From Ophioderma brevispina (taxonomy: Eukaryota; Echinodermata; Ophiuroidea; Amphilepidida; Ophiodermatidae), in assembly GCA_023653785.1 (NCBI GenBank), contig JAMKCH010088115.1, positions 155,955-219,954 on the forward strand: DNA of 64,000 nt, written 5' to 3'. Below the pieces are notes generated by a model. That model was not told where the DNA came from. It did not search any database and saw nothing but the letters and a program-made list of their open reading frames with translations. Positions within the stretch are counted from its first letter, which is position 1. The number at the start of each line of letters is the position of its first letter. The position numbers and the translations under genes were made by a program. Positions 34,300-45,885 of the stretch are shown one piece after another.

Positions 34300-36160
34300 A
34301 TCGAAGTCGGTTACTATCAACTTCAGTAGGTAAAAAGCGTCCCGTACTGGGGGGTAAGTCCTATTTTATCGAGAGTAAACGAAATAGGTCTGGTTGACGG
34401 TCGCGGTAGTGGAGTGGACGACCACGCAGAAGCAAAAATAACGTTTAGAACCGGCATGGCGTGAACGCCGGGCATTGAAATATGTACCTGATTGGATTTC
34501 AATGACCACGGACGTTTGGCCGGCCTGTCCAAAACGATGACCGAGATTCTTTTGTGTGCTTAATTGATGTGTTATAAGAGCTTTCAGTCATTCAGCACCA
34601 CAATGGGGTCACACAGCATAGGTGCTAATATGTAATTGCTTACTGCTAGCCTGCCACAATTGTAGCATTCAACGCATGGCTCTATGAATCATTGTGATGG
34701 ACCCGTTGAAAAAAAAATGGAAAAAAAAAAGAAACTGCCATGTGTATGTGCAGTGAGTAGAACCACGCCACGACCTATAGCGCTGGATGCATAGACACTT
34801 TATAGTGTGACTTTCTCCCCCGGATTGACTGGGCCAAGTCGGTGCATATGAAATGAGGGCTCTCCCCCAACAATGACTGTACAAAATTTAATTATCGGGG
34901 CAGGAACACTGATAAATATTTTGCTCATATGCTTCATAGGATGAGGGTGAAATCAATAATCCATTGTGGACTGAATGTACGCGACCGAGATGGAGAGACA
35001 GAGAGAAGATGTTGAGAAGATTGCCGCTGGCTGTGCGTACTTCAATTGCTCTATGGGCGTGCATAATTGTCTACGCAACCCCAGAGGCTGTCTTGTATGC
35101 ATCTTTTCTCCATGTTGTCTTCCTCTTCGGATCTTGCAGCCCTGGGCATCTCTTAGTCACTATTCATTAGTCGCTATTAGTTGGAGCTCTGGGGGTGAGC
35201 CCCGGCCACCACCAATGTGCCGTAAGCCCACAAGGCAAAAACATGAAGAAAACTTGCAGTTTTTTTGATGAATCATGGAATATGGTTCAATACGAAGGCG
35301 AGAATCACCCGAGTTCCCACTCTAGACCCACTCCACCGTGAGTTTGCACTACCAGAGCGCATGTGTCGGAGGATGCTCATACTAGGTCAATGCCACCCAC
35401 TTAAGGTGGTTAACAATTTCATAACCATCTGTCTGTTTATATATCATAACACTCGCCCCTAAGCCATTTAATGTTCCCTACCACCAATTTCACCCTTAAA
35501 AATATTACCCGCCTTTGTTGTTTTTTACATGTCGTTGGCTTTTTACCTAAATTACTTATCACAACTTTCGAAATAAATCCCCACACTTTTGGTGGGTCTT
35601 AATTTGCTGCTGCCGTCGCATTTAGGGGCTCGGAGCTCTCGCGGCTTCACACCCGTTGTGTTGCGTGTTTCCTGCGACACGTTTTCAGGCCCGCTCGCCA
35701 CGCTTGTTCATTCTCCTTGGAGTGGTATTGACGTCTGTTAGCCTCAAGCCAATACAAACACACAGCCAATGCAATATCTAGAGACGTGAACTACACACAA
35801 CAGTGCCATCCAGAAAACCAATGACTACCACGGCCCGCCACTGCCACTTTGCATGAAAAACAGCGCTGAAACCAAATGCCAATTTCATATTTCTCCTGTC
35901 CGGTCTCCCGTTTACGTTTTTGAATGACTTGGGTTTGGTTAATTTAAAATTTGCCCCATTTGGCTTCCAGGTTTCCTGCTAATATTTGGAAAGATGCGCA
36001 CTGCTTATTGTGCTTGTTTATCTCTTTTCAAATGGTTCTGTTCTGTCCGTCCTCAATATATTATACCACGCTTTTATCACTTGGAAAAAGAAGACCAGCC
36101 CCGGGCCATCGCAACTGAACTAATATTTGGAGATAAATTATTGGTTCAACCAGCCTCTCC
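34300..36160. promoter_or_regulatory. Extended unique CpG-containing block, candidate regulatory region
   Basis: Several patches are CpG-bearing and free of repeats: GTTGACGGTCGCGGTAGTGG near 34,392, GGACGTTTGGCCGGCC near 34,511, CTCGGAGCTCTCGCGGCTTC near 35,630, GCGACACGTTTTCAGGCCCG near 35,673. Short open frames lie on both strands without motifs. As with 18-19.7 kb, the retained CpG and lack of repeats are what would be expected of constrained non-coding DNA or hypomethylated DNA. No promoter core or first exon can be identified. Confidence 0.25.
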
Positions 36161-36628
36161 CATCATCTGTTGATTGCATGGGAAGCAACTAAAATAATAA
36201 CTTAAGTTTCTCCTTTCCCAAAAGCATAACACTCTGAATTTATAAGCACCACACATAAATATTTGCATGAAGGTATTTAAGTTTCCTTATAAAAAGAGGC
36301 ATGTTTTTGCTCTCAAGTACTGTTATTCTTTAGAAACTGAACAGGTTGTTGTGAAAATTCTCTGTGCTTGCATATGACTTAAAGTAAATAGCGTGAAGTT
36401 AACTTATATTGCCAAAGCACTGAAGGAAGTCAGTACACTACACCTTGTTTAATATTACTTTGCCAGCTACCATCGTGCACAATTTCTCAACATTAAGTTT
36501 GCCATGTAAATTTAACGATAAAAAGCAACCAAGTTTCCCCCTGTTGCTGGAAACAAACAAAAACTTGCCAATTCGGTCTTAATTTTGCATTATCAACAAA
36601 TTTTGTTTACTAAATTTGACAAACACAT
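36161..36628. other. AT-rich non-coding sequence
   Basis: Nothing supportable. Confidence 0.5.
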
Positions 36629-36756
36629 ATGAACACAGACTCAGTCACACCACATATGTATAACTCATATCTCACTCACAACACACACACACATATATGC
36701 ACACATGTATGCGCACACACACATACACATGCATGTGCACACACAAGCACATGTTC
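36629..36756. repeat. Imperfect CA microsatellite
   Basis: CACACACACACATATATGCA near 36,681 followed by further CACACA and CATGCATGTG units to about 36,750. Alternating purine-pyrimidine sequence of this kind can adopt Z-DNA. The His/Thr-rich open frame through it is an artefact. Confidence 0.9.
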
Positions 36757-39086
36757 ATACTTGTTACAGAACCGAGGATACTATCTACTGAAGATAGCAC
36801 ACCTAAGGTTGCTCATTAAATGGCTCTATAGTGTATTCACTATAAGAGAAAACATGTCCTTTGATAAAGTACATTGAAATAACAATAGGGAAGGCGAACG
36901 TCATAATGCAACCCTATGGTAAACATACTACAGTGTATTTTGGTACAACTTGGAATATCTTCTCTGACAAATGTGTAGAATATAAGTGGCAAAAGAAAGA
37001 GGTCATGTTTCACCTTACACTGACCAAGGTATAGTAGTTGAAGAAATTGGTGTGAATGCTATCTTCCTTTAATTTGATTTATATTATCATTTTGATACCA
37101 AGAATTGTCATCTTTCAAATCACACATGTTGAACGAACTTCCATTCCATAAATTTAAATGTCAAACAATCAATGTTAATAAGTTGTACACTACTATCGTC
37201 CTGTTCTGTAATTGCATGAGTTTACCATTTTTTAAGTGTTCTTCTTTCTTAATATTCTGACATAATGAGTAATTTGGCACTTTGATTTGTAAATAATTCC
37301 CTAGGTTTACTCCCATTTGATACAAAGGTCACCTAATTACTCTATTATGCTGCAAAAATTGCACCGAAAAGAACAATATCACAGGCTCAAAATTTCAACT
37401 ACTCTACTAATGAAAGTTTGTGGCGGCATATTTATTAAGCAAAATCAATTCAATATACACACACATCCATACAAAAACATACATGTTGTGATTGTGCGCA
37501 ATATATATTTTTCTTGGCAACATCTAAATTGCTAATGAATATCGCAGACGATCAACGGCTTGTTTCTGCTTCACTCTGCAGTTTTAACCTGGCTTGATAC
37601 TAAAATGCTAATTTTCAATGGCAAATCGTAACACTGCAACCTTGGGAAATTTGATAAGCAATCCTCTTTCCCTGAACTCGCAGGTGTTTCAAAATGTCAA
37701 AGTTCAGGCGTTTCCACTATTTGTTACTGTCAAACTTTTAAAACTAATCCCCTTTAACTTACAAACCTTGATCAATTTGTAAAATTCACTTATTAAAATT
37801 ATTCCTGGTAAGACTGCAAACGTTACAGAGGGCAAATTTTGTTTTGATATTCCATAATCCGTTTATAGGATAGCGTTGGTTTCTGTAATCCTCCCAACAA
37901 CACCCAGGAGTCATGATTGAGCAAGAAATCATGAGGAAATTTATTTAGTATAAAATCAAAATTGTTACCGCAGGAAATTTTGATAACGATCAGGCACAGG
38001 CATCAAAGTGTCAGAATTAATCTGCTGATTATTACAGCTTGGCAGATTTTGTGGAATGCCGATTTCCCACCCATTTTGGAGCTGTTTTTGCGGAGCTTCC
38101 TAGCAAATTGCTGCTTCAATTTGTTACTACAAACCCTACTTACCTACATGTGTGCTAGGTAGTAGTAGCTGACAGCAATCTAGGATGTATGGAGCCTTTG
38201 TTCTATTTTATCAAAATTGTACCAAAGAGAATGAATTATTATCAATCCCATCATGCATTATCATTTGGGAATTATGCCTCAAGGAAGTCACATGACCCCA
38301 CACATTGCCCAATTACAAAGAACAGATTTTTACGCTCTGTTTGCAGGGAAACTGTACTTGGCTATTTCTGAGATGGTTTTACAAGTTCATGCTGTTCTTG
38401 AAGTTCTCACTGACTTTTAAAGTTCTTGCTACTCCTATATACAATTCATATGCGTAACAACTAGTATTGGTATAGTAGTACATTAGAGTGTGAGCAACAT
38501 GGAATGCATTGCTGAAATTGCATCAACAATTTGTGCTTCTTGAACCCAAAATCATGTACTCATTTGACGCTAAAATACACAGTGCTCGATGCTCCTAGAG
38601 CATTAAAGGTGGATGACCCAATTGACATCTCCCCTTTACTTGCATCAAAATCAAGATTTTGGTATCAAAAGAAAGTTCACATTTTTCTCATTACCCCAGT
38701 GAATCTGAGGCCCATGTACAAGAAATTACCTTAAGTGACCCCCCCCCACACACACCCTCCAACACACAAAGGGACAATGCTGCCACAATGTCTCTCTAAT
38801 TAAATTTGGATGACCTAAAAAACAAATCCCGAGAATCTCAGCATCGAGAAAAAACAAGGGCCTGTGTCATAACAATCTGAAAAGACACAAAATTGACATA
38901 CATCAAATTCCAAATTTTGATGCCTCTATCCTAGATCAGTGGTGCAAAATTCTTCAAACTTCACAAATGAGGAATTTTGATTTTTTTTATGTGAAATGCA
39001 ATTTAACCACAGTGAAAAAGTATTGATCAGCAATGTTTTGATATACATGTACTAGCAATGCTGAAGTGAATCCCTCAAATATTTAT
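36757..39086. other. Mostly AT-rich non-coding sequence
   Basis: Contains ATCCCATCATGCATTAT near 38,242, related to the inverted pair near 11,747/11,911, and a C9 run with CACACAC near 38,739. Open frames are short and motif-free. Confidence 0.45.
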
Positions 39087-39232
39087 ATATATTGGATGGC
39101 TGAGGTTGATAACATAAAAATATCGCCCGAGCCTAGCTCAAATATCTGGGCAGGTCGAAAGACAAGATCACGATATTTTCTTGGCTAGGGCGATATTTTT
39201 GGTTAGCACCGAAAAAAGCCGATCCAATATAT
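39087..39232. mobile_element. 146-bp foldback element (AAAAATATCGCCC stem)
   Basis: The ends ATATATTGGATGGCT and AGCCGATCCAATATAT are inverted, and the inner AAAAATATCGCCC (39,115-39,127) pairs exactly with GGGCGATATTTTT (39,188-39,200). The central loop of about 60 bases contains a second GATATTTTC-type piece. It looks like a non-autonomous foldback MITE. No target duplication other than the AT-rich palindromic ends is clear. Confidence 0.6.
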
Positions 39233-39752
39233 GATTATTATTCAAGAAGAAGCTGACTTGACAAAGAGTAGTTCTAAAATGGGCTTCAAATAATAAAAAC
39301 AGAGTATTGCTTGACGAGGTCCTCACGACCAAGATGTCCAATATTTTGCGTATTGTGCAGTGTTTGTGGGCGGTACTCGCTAATTGCACGTGTTGGTATA
39401 GTGCACCACAGATGCCATAATAATTCAGATATCTGTTTAGAACCTAAAAAAAATAATGTTTATTGTACGGAAGAAAAATATAAGCATGCCAGTTTGATTT
39501 TTTTTTTTTTTTTAAGATTACAATGTTTTACTCTAAATGAATACAACATGCTACTATACTATTTAAAGCTTTTTTCAATGACAAAGCAAATATTATTTAT
39601 TTTATTTGTTGTAGTTGTTTTAAGTTTGTAATCTATGTGTTGGTATTTTTTTTTAAATTGTACATGAAATTTCATGGGTCGGTCAGCAGATTTTTAAAAA
39701 TACAATTTTGTTCTAATTTGCATAAAAAAATGAGTCGGCAGGTTCTTCTAGG
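39233..39752. other. AT-rich non-coding sequence
   Basis: T16 run near 39,500. The 106- and 100-codon frames nearby are T-rich or cross the following repeat and show no family. Confidence 0.45.
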
Positions 39753-39850
39753 CAGTGGCGTAACCAGCTTTTTTCGTGGGGGGGAAGGAGAGCACATATT
39801 TTCAGGTGGGCAAGATTCCCCACAGGGGGGGCAGCTGCCCCCCCCCCCAC
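39753..39850 (+). mobile_element. hAT-like MITE fragment (CAGTGGCGTAACCAG)
   Basis: Starts CAGTGGCGTAACCAGC, has TATTTTCAGGTGGGCAAGAT and ends in a GGGGGGGCAGCTGCCC block. It is related to the intact element at 47,522-47,683 (CAGTGGCATAACCAGC, same GGGGGGGCAGCTGCCC). The expected GGCCACTG right end is missing, so the 3' end is truncated or was replaced by the C11 run. Confidence 0.6.
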
Positions 39851-39869
39851 AACCTCCATATCTAACGGC

Positions 39870-40050
39870 ATCTAAGCACTATTTTGATTGGTTATTCGGA
39901 AGAAAATATCATGTAATGAGCAAATCAGAGATACTGTAAGAGTAGTGTTATGGTTTACACAGAGCAATAGAAACCTTATTCTGATTGGTTACTCAGATGG
40001 CTATCTTATGTAGTGTCCTGTAATGAGCTAATCAGAGAGATTGTACCATA
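39870..40050 (+). repeat. Two tandem copies of the TGATTGGTTA element
   Basis: TTTTGATTGGTTATTCGGA near 39,884 leads to ATCATGTAATGAGCAAATCA near 39,909. TTCTGATTGGTTACTCAGAT near 39,981 leads to CTGTAATGAGCTAATCAGAG near 40,018. The same ordered pair occurs near 56,605-56,650. The ATTGG/CCAAT cores may be NF-Y-type sites (inference). Confidence 0.65.
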
Positions 40051-40226
40051 GGTGGTAGCACTCCGGGCATTAAATATGATTGATCACTGCAGGTACTAGC
40101 TGGTACTCCTTATCGAGTGGATTTTTTACTCTTTCAGAAGAATTTTCACTCTTCTGAAGTGAATTCTATGAATTTTACTCTGTTGGAGAGGGAATTTATC
40201 ACTCTTTTACATCTAAAGAGAAACAT
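40051..40226 (+). repeat. GGTACT and ACTCTT repeat segment
   Basis: GGTGGTAGCACTCCGGGC, CACTGCAGGTACTAGC and TGGTACTCC at 40,051-40,112 resemble the GGTACT-rich block at 57.05-57.3 kb. Then TTTTCACTCTTCTGAAGTGA near 40,143 and related ACTCTTT units to 40,220 resemble the foldback at 49.08-49.33 kb. This is a composite of two repeat types. Confidence 0.5.
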
Positions 40227-41885
40227 TTACCATTCAAACTGTGGAATTTAACTCAGTATCTACAACACAATCTTTGTAAAAGGACATAAAAAAATCAATA
40301 TAGTATTAGGCTTCCTCTGATAATTTCTTATAGTTATTTGTTTTTCAATCATATAATCAAGATAGAGTAACTCCCCAAAAAAGCTTAATTTCAGTACAAA
40401 CAACAACGATTGGCAATATATAACGGGAATGTATCTCCCTCCAGTTTGACAATTTTCATCAAAGAGAAAAAAGCTTGCATTTAGCAGCCTAAACCAAACA
40501 AAATTACTTGAAAGCAAATTCTCTCAATAAAACTGCTAAATTGCCTTCCAACTAAACAAACTCTCCATAAAGCACCACCTTAATTACCAGAAGAAATGGA
40601 ATCCGCCAGAAAAGATGCAGTACAATATGTGCGAGATGCAACAGTTTATAAAAGTTGTATCCCTACCTCGTAATTCATTTAATGCGGATGTCCCTATTGG
40701 CGACAAAACGATCGCCCCGGCGGTATATCGCCTGATAGAGAACTAGGCCAAGTCATTTTGGAACCACCATCGGAGCGAAAAAAGGGGACAGAAATTACGA
40801 GGTCATATGTGAGATGGCCAACGTTTAGACAAAGCAAAATTGGGTTACTTCTTTTCGGTAGCTTTTTGAAAAGCAGCAAAAACATGAGTAATAGGTAGTG
40901 AATGAGTATGGACTTAGCACTTGTGTGGAGGCTCTCTTGAGAGGCTAAGTGTATGTTTGTTTTCCACGATTTAATTTTTTTGAAGCCGCCAAGAATTTCT
41001 GGGTTGAACAGAGTCAGAAGAATAGGCAAAAATGGGGCAGGATTTATTAACTAGTAGCAACTTATGAGTGCATTGACATTTCTACTCATGTACCCATAAG
41101 AAGGTAGAAAAAAGAAAGAAGAATAATATTTGTCATCAACACACTTGTGCACTTTACTCGAGGTTACCGGGAACGGCAGGGAAAATTTGGGAATAGAAGT
41201 TTTTATTGGACTGGCTAACGGAGAGTGTTCCCTCTTCAATTTATAAGGCTTACTGTAATAACTTCTTGCCACTTTTAATTTTATATGTCTCTAAATTGGA
41301 TTTACATTTAATTGGTTTGTAACCTTTTAACAGTTAAAGAGTTTTTTTCAGAGAGTTCAGTTTGTTGATATTAGACATATCTCTGTGAAGGCTTGTATAT
41401 AACTAATATTAGCAAAGATGGTAAGTGTTTAAAACACATTGGACTACTTTGTCATAGTTCAGTTAACTTTTGCCAAACCCTGTGCCAAACTTTTGGAAGT
41501 ATTTGCCATCGCCAGTGTCTTGTAGAATAAAAAAAAAGGCATTCAGTCTTTTGTTAATATTCTGAACCCAAGCGGTAGAATCTGAAATACTGGAAAATTA
41601 GGAACATCGGCCAACAGTTCTAAGACTGCTATTTTGCTTTATTTCTTTTGCTCTTGCAACATGCAATTGATTCCGATGTGTGTATGTGTTCTAGTACATG
41701 AGTTCTTTTGCTTTGCTTGACTTTGCTATATCGTGCTCCGTTATGTTTTGTGGACTTATTTGACATTCTTGTCTAAGATTTGTATAAAATGGCACATTTC
41801 ATGGTATGTGTGAGATTCTGGCCCGATATTATGGTCCAATTATGATGTTTTCATTGTATTCTTTAACTCCAAGATAAAATAATAA
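40227..41885. other. Mostly unique non-coding sequence
   Basis: CpG-bearing patch near 40,690-40,800 (CGATCGCCCCGGCGGTATAT). The 111-codon frame at 40,694-41,029 (-) has no recognisable motif. A15-type runs near 41,529 and simple AT-rich DNA make up the rest. Confidence 0.4.
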
Positions 41886-41887
41886 TG

Positions 41888-41950
41888 AAGTAAAATTTTA
41901 CGCCTGGAGTGGGGATCAAACCCACGATTTTCGGATTACAAAACGAGTGC
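41888..41950 (-). pseudogene. tRNA-like 3' half (B box only)
   Basis: On the minus strand the sequence contains GTGGGTTTGATCCCCAC, a T arm with a near-consensus B box (GGTTTGATCC). It is preceded by CTCGTTTTGTAATCCGAAAA, which resembles an anticodon arm (TGT would be Thr). No D arm or A box precedes it; instead there is TCTCTCTTTCC. It is best read as a decayed tRNA or tRNA-derived SINE fragment. Confidence 0.4.
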
Positions 41951-42086
41951 CCTCGGATGGAAAGAGAGAGAAAGACTGAAAAAAAAATTGAAAATCCAGT
42001 GAATTATTAGTAAATGTTAAATAATACTCAAGTGAAATGGTCATTTCAGCTTGTGATGCAACAAAAGAGCTAAAAAAAATAGTCTT

Positions 42087-42150
42087 CCCCCCACCTCCCA
42101 AAAATGGAAACACAACCATCTATTCAAATATGGAGACCTTCCTCGTAAGA
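42087..42150 (+). repeat. CCCAAAAATGGAAACACAACC repeat, copy 1
   Basis: CTCCCAAAAATGGAAACACA then ACCA and CAAATATGGAGACCTTCCTC closely match 44,402-44,462 (CCCCCAAAAATGGAAACACA, ACCACACTCTTG, AAATTTGGAGACATTCTTCC). A direct dispersed pair of about 65 bases. Confidence 0.65.
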
Positions 42151-42499
42151 TCATATTTAACAAGGTATTTTTGAGAGTGTATAATTAGAACTCATATTAA
42201 AATTCCAAGGAATATTATTAGTAGGATTAGGGGTTATTGACTTGTCTTTGAAGCAACGCTATTAATATAAATACTTGATTCATGCGACCATAATTTTCAC
42301 TAATTGCCAACACAAGATATTTTATATTGTAATTTTAATCTATTTTTATGGGAAAGAAACATTTTGTGGTCATTTATTTATTTATTTTTGATCTGCCAAT
42401 AATCCTGCAAAATCTACCCGGACAATCAATCATAAAGTATATTGGCCTTCATGTAATAAACACTTCTACTGTATTGTGCACAGCAGTCCCTCAGATTTC
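42151..42499. other. AT-rich non-coding sequence
   Basis: Nothing supportable. Confidence 0.5.
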
Positions 42500-43040
42500 A
42501 CTGAACTTCATTCATAGCATGTCCCGCCTTGATTAAATCCGAACAACCTCGCACACAGTCTGTAAATAAGTTGTACATCATCTTGAAATCACATCCACTA
42601 CTATTTCTCGCAAGGTTTTCAAAATCGCGAATTCAATTATCAGCATCATCATATCTTAATCAGCCACTCGTGGACCTACTCGTGTACAACGCATAACCCA
42701 CTGAACAAACAACACAACAACCGAAAGCATAAAATGTTACAATCCGCCCAAAGACATTTTCAGCGACACTTGAATCCATTTGTATTAATGAAATCGCTAA
42801 ACTGTTTTTCTTTTCCAAACGATTGCATCTGTAAATAAACAATTTGAGGCAATTTTGGGCGATTTTTTCACTTTGCTGATCTCATCAACCGTCCTCAAGC
42901 AGCCTATAATAACACTAACCGAGTGTTGCTTCTTCCAGTACATTAAGTGCTCGGGTCCTGCACGCAATTCAATTTCACGCTCCAGACGGCAATATATAAA
43001 GAGCCGACCGTCCTTCTATTGGTTACACTGAACCAGCAAG
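42500..43040. promoter_or_regulatory. Candidate regulatory block
   Basis: Unique DNA with scattered CpG (CTCGCAAGGTTTTCAAAATCGCG near 42,608 onward, GACCGTCC near 43,006), homeodomain-like ATTAATGAAAT and forkhead-like TGTAAATAAACAATT near 42,831. A TATATAAAG sequence near 42,991 is followed by GAGCCGACCGTCC, but no gene starts downstream that I can recognise. Low certainty. Confidence 0.22.
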
Positions 43041-43289
43041 TGAGAATTTATTTGCACCAATTTCTAATGTGAGTCTTGATTTAGATTAAACAAATTTGCA
43101 CAGAGAGCAAGAATTATAACAAGATTTCATCATTTCCCATGTAAAGCATGATGAGTGTATGAAATACATACCTGCCAAATTGGCATTTATTGATTAAATG
43201 GGAAATATTTTTTGTGTGACGTTAATTTTTACACTATTCGTGTGATCAGAATCAAGAACGATTATTTAATAATGTGCATGAATATATAC

Positions 43290-43366
43290 AGGAAGAGGTC
43301 ATCAAGAAGGCTATGGAGCTGGACTGTTTGATCAAGCAACCTGGGTTCAAGCCCTGTGCGAGTCGG
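43290..43366 (+). pseudogene. tRNA-like sequence with A-box-like and B-box motifs
   Basis: AAGGCTATGGAGCTGG near 43,306 resembles a D arm/A box, and GGGTTCAAGCC near 43,348 is an almost perfect B box (GGTTCRANNCC). The spacing between them is normal for a tRNA, but the acceptor stem does not pair and the anticodon arm is not clear. It is probably a decayed tRNA gene or the head of a tRNA-derived SINE. Confidence 0.4.
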
Positions 43367-43866
43367 TTTATTATGTTATGCTCAAATAGTTCCTATAAAA
43401 TTTGAAATTGATAATAATCACTTTTAATTAAATGTAGTATGATTCTGGGATTTTTGTTCTCACTCCCGCTTATTGTGTATACTTTGATTCCCACCAAATA
43501 GGTGGGAATTAGTAATTTTTTATCATTCTGCATGTCAAAGTAAACCAAATATACTCGAGTGTTGCACAGAATCATGCGAGCGTCACACAAAATATACACA
43601 CTACATCTTTCACGTTGCATTGCGCCTACATTATTCCATATCAGTTCACATTGTTATGAGGGCCACCTATTTGGTGGTAAATCTAAGTATAGATGTTGCT
43701 GGTATATAATGGGTGCTCAGTATCTGATGGTTTGTAGAGCCAAGTAAAGCAGTTGGTCCCGTGTGTCAGCCAAACCAATCCTAAGTGGGTTAAAAGTTTT
43801 CACCTTTATCAAAATGTGTCAGGGCATCTTCCTGGGTCTGTTACCTGCACTCACCACTGCATGTAC
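43367..43866. other. AT-rich non-coding sequence
   Basis: TTCCCACCAAATAGGTGGGAA near 43,489 is a good hairpin (TTCCCACC/GGTGGGAA). Otherwise no feature is seen. Confidence 0.45.
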
Positions 43867-44110
43867 CACAGCCGTTTGACCCCATGAGTTGTATGTTATA
43901 GCGCCCTCTATATGCTGATTTTCCATAGAGATTTATGAAAAACATTTTTTTAAGAACAATCATATTTGCATGCAATGAAATTCTGAAAGTTTGCATCTAT
44001 ATAGGACGTAGAGCTAGTAGAATAACTGATCTATATCAATTGCTACTGATATTTTTTTGTTTGTATTCTGCATGGTTTTGTCATAATAAATGAGATTTCA
44101 AACAGCTGCA
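43867..44110 (+). mobile_element. Foldback element with CACAGCCGTTTGA ends, shorter copy
   Basis: The left end CACAGCCGTTTGACCCCAT and right end TTTCAAACAGCTGC are inverted. TTGTATGTTATAGCGCCCTC then TATATGC near 43,889, followed by TCCATAGA and ATATTTGCATGCAATGAAAT, matches the element at 52,368-52,770. It lacks about 150 bases found in that copy between the left end and TTGTATG. Near the right end GGTTTTGTCATAATAAATGA (44,075) is in the opposite orientation to the other copy. No coding capacity. Confidence 0.65.
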
Positions 44111-44397
44111 GTTTTCAAACTTCCAACTCACACTAGCAGCATGTTTCTATTGAAGCAAAATGGTGACTAAAAGCCAGTATTGCTGGTTAACGGATTAAAA
44201 TTACCTTGAAGAAAAAGACTTCTTCGGCATTTGCCTGCATATACCACCTGAATTTCCCCTGGTATTTCACCAGTATTTATTGTTCAGGATTTATGCCAGA
44301 GTAAAGACTGTTTACCTAATTTCAAAAGTATGACATGATGGACATGAAATACATATTTAGCCCAAACAACACCATATCACTAAAACATACCCCCAAA
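44111..44397. other. AT-rich non-coding sequence
   Basis: No supportable feature. Confidence 0.5.
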
Positions 44398-44465
44398 CCC
44401 CACCCCCCAAAAATGGAAACACAACCACACTCTTGCCAAATTTGGAGACATTCTTCCAAATTATT
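44398..44465 (+). repeat. CCCAAAAATGGAAACACAACC repeat, copy 2
   Basis: Partner of 42,087-42,150: both have the C-rich lead, CAAAAATGGAAACACAACCA and the TGGAGACNTTCNTC end. Confidence 0.65.
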
Positions 44466-45138
44466 GAAATTCAGCAATATTTGGTCATAGCTGGCATTTA
44501 AATGCAGGTTTTACTCAACTTAAGTTTAGCTAACTTTCAGTTCATTAGGAAAAGCAAATAATTTGCATGTCTCAAGGACATGCATTGTCACGTTGTTTAC
44601 TCATTGTGATCAACTTACTTTCTGACAAAAACAAAATTCTGGAAGTTTTACGTTAACTGTACAAAAATACAAAAAAACAATAGATAAGAAACAAAACAAA
44701 CACTCCGCATCTTCCCATTCCCTTACGGCCAAATCATTCAAAATAGGAAGTTCTTATTATTTTGACTTATTTTACACTTACCACATCCTTCAAATCAGAA
44801 AAATCTTACTTCTAGGATTTCCACGCATCCTGTTGTTCACATTTAATATGCCGCGGATACATGGTGAACTCCAGCAATATTGCACATGTTACTCAATGGA
44901 CTGCAATCTTTTATTTAAATAACCAGTGATAAACTTTTGGGTACAAATGCACATGGAGCATGTGTGTGTGTATGAGTGAAACCTCACCACTGCTCACCCC
45001 TTCATGCAAATAATGCATTAACTCTATCACGACCCAAACTCACTAAAACTCACTGAGCCAAAAAGATGCGACGACGTCATCGTACAAACACACATATGGG
45101 CATGAAATCACTGGCCAGGCCAGGGACACCCTCATTCA
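44466..45138. other. AT-rich non-coding sequence
   Basis: Unique AT-rich DNA with no supportable feature. Confidence 0.5.
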
Positions 45139-45330
45139 TGACCTGCCAACCCTGGTCATGTGGACTGGTGTGCCGGGGGCCCCGGTTTGAATCTCACCCA
45201 AGATGTACAGTCCTTTTCGCTTACCCTTTACCTTCCCTTCCTCTAGGAGGAAACGAGAACAGTGATAGGATTAAAGTCCATGTATGTGTTGCATGTATAG
45301 GGTCAGGTACTCAGTCTGCCTTAACACAGT
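45139..45330 (+). pseudogene. Possible tRNA-derived SINE fragment
   Basis: CCCCGGTTTGAATCTCACC near 45,180 resembles a B box (GGTTTGAATC), followed by an unrelated tail with CTTACCCTTTACCTTCCC and a late GTATAGGGTCAGG. An A box is not convincing (GGTCATGTGGACTGG near 45,153 is a weak candidate). SINE identity is a guess. Confidence 0.25.
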
Positions 45331-45619
45331 AAGGGGAACCACAGTTAGGGCGGGTTAAAATTTCAGAGTTATTGGGTCCTTGGGGACTATACATTCACAT
45401 ATGCCTTATACGAAAACAAATTGCAGCACTTTTTTGCATATACATGCGTAGCATAAAAATAGTCATTAGGCTCTACGTACGTAGTAACATAGTCTGTGTA
45501 AATCACTTTAGGCCACGTCTTCGGTTTGGGCATAGAGGAGTTTACGCCAAAAAGTGAGTGTACAAAAAAAATAATTTACCACTACATCTGATTTTTAAAA
45601 TGTTTTACAAGTGGTTTCG
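45331..45619. other. Non-coding sequence
   Basis: Nothing beyond chance open frames. Confidence 0.45.
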
Positions 45620-45885
45620 GGGGTGGAAGATGTTTGTGTTAATGTGTGTGCACATGTGCATGAGATTGTGCAGTGTACGTGTGTGTGCATGTGTGTGTGT
45701 GTGTGTGTGTGTGTGCATGTGTGTGTGTATGTGTGGTAGCGTGTGCAGGTGGTGTGTGCATGTGGTGTGTGTGTGTGTGAGGGTGTGTGTGAGGGGTTGT
45801 GGGTGATGTGAGGGTTGTGGGTGTGTGTGCATTTGTTGTGTGTGTGAGTGGGTATGGGTGTGTGTGGGTGGGTGGTGGGAAGGCA
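45620..45885. repeat. GT microsatellite, long and imperfect
   Basis: A perfect GT run of about 24 bases at 45,691-45,714 sits within about 250 bases of GTGTGTG, GTGGTG and GGGTG units. It is a potential Z-DNA former. The Val/Cys-rich (+) and His/Thr-rich (-) open frames across it are artefacts of the repeat. Confidence 0.95.

Noticed and set aside
40694..41029. 111-codon open frame (-)
   Set aside because: No recognised motif and no supporting context.
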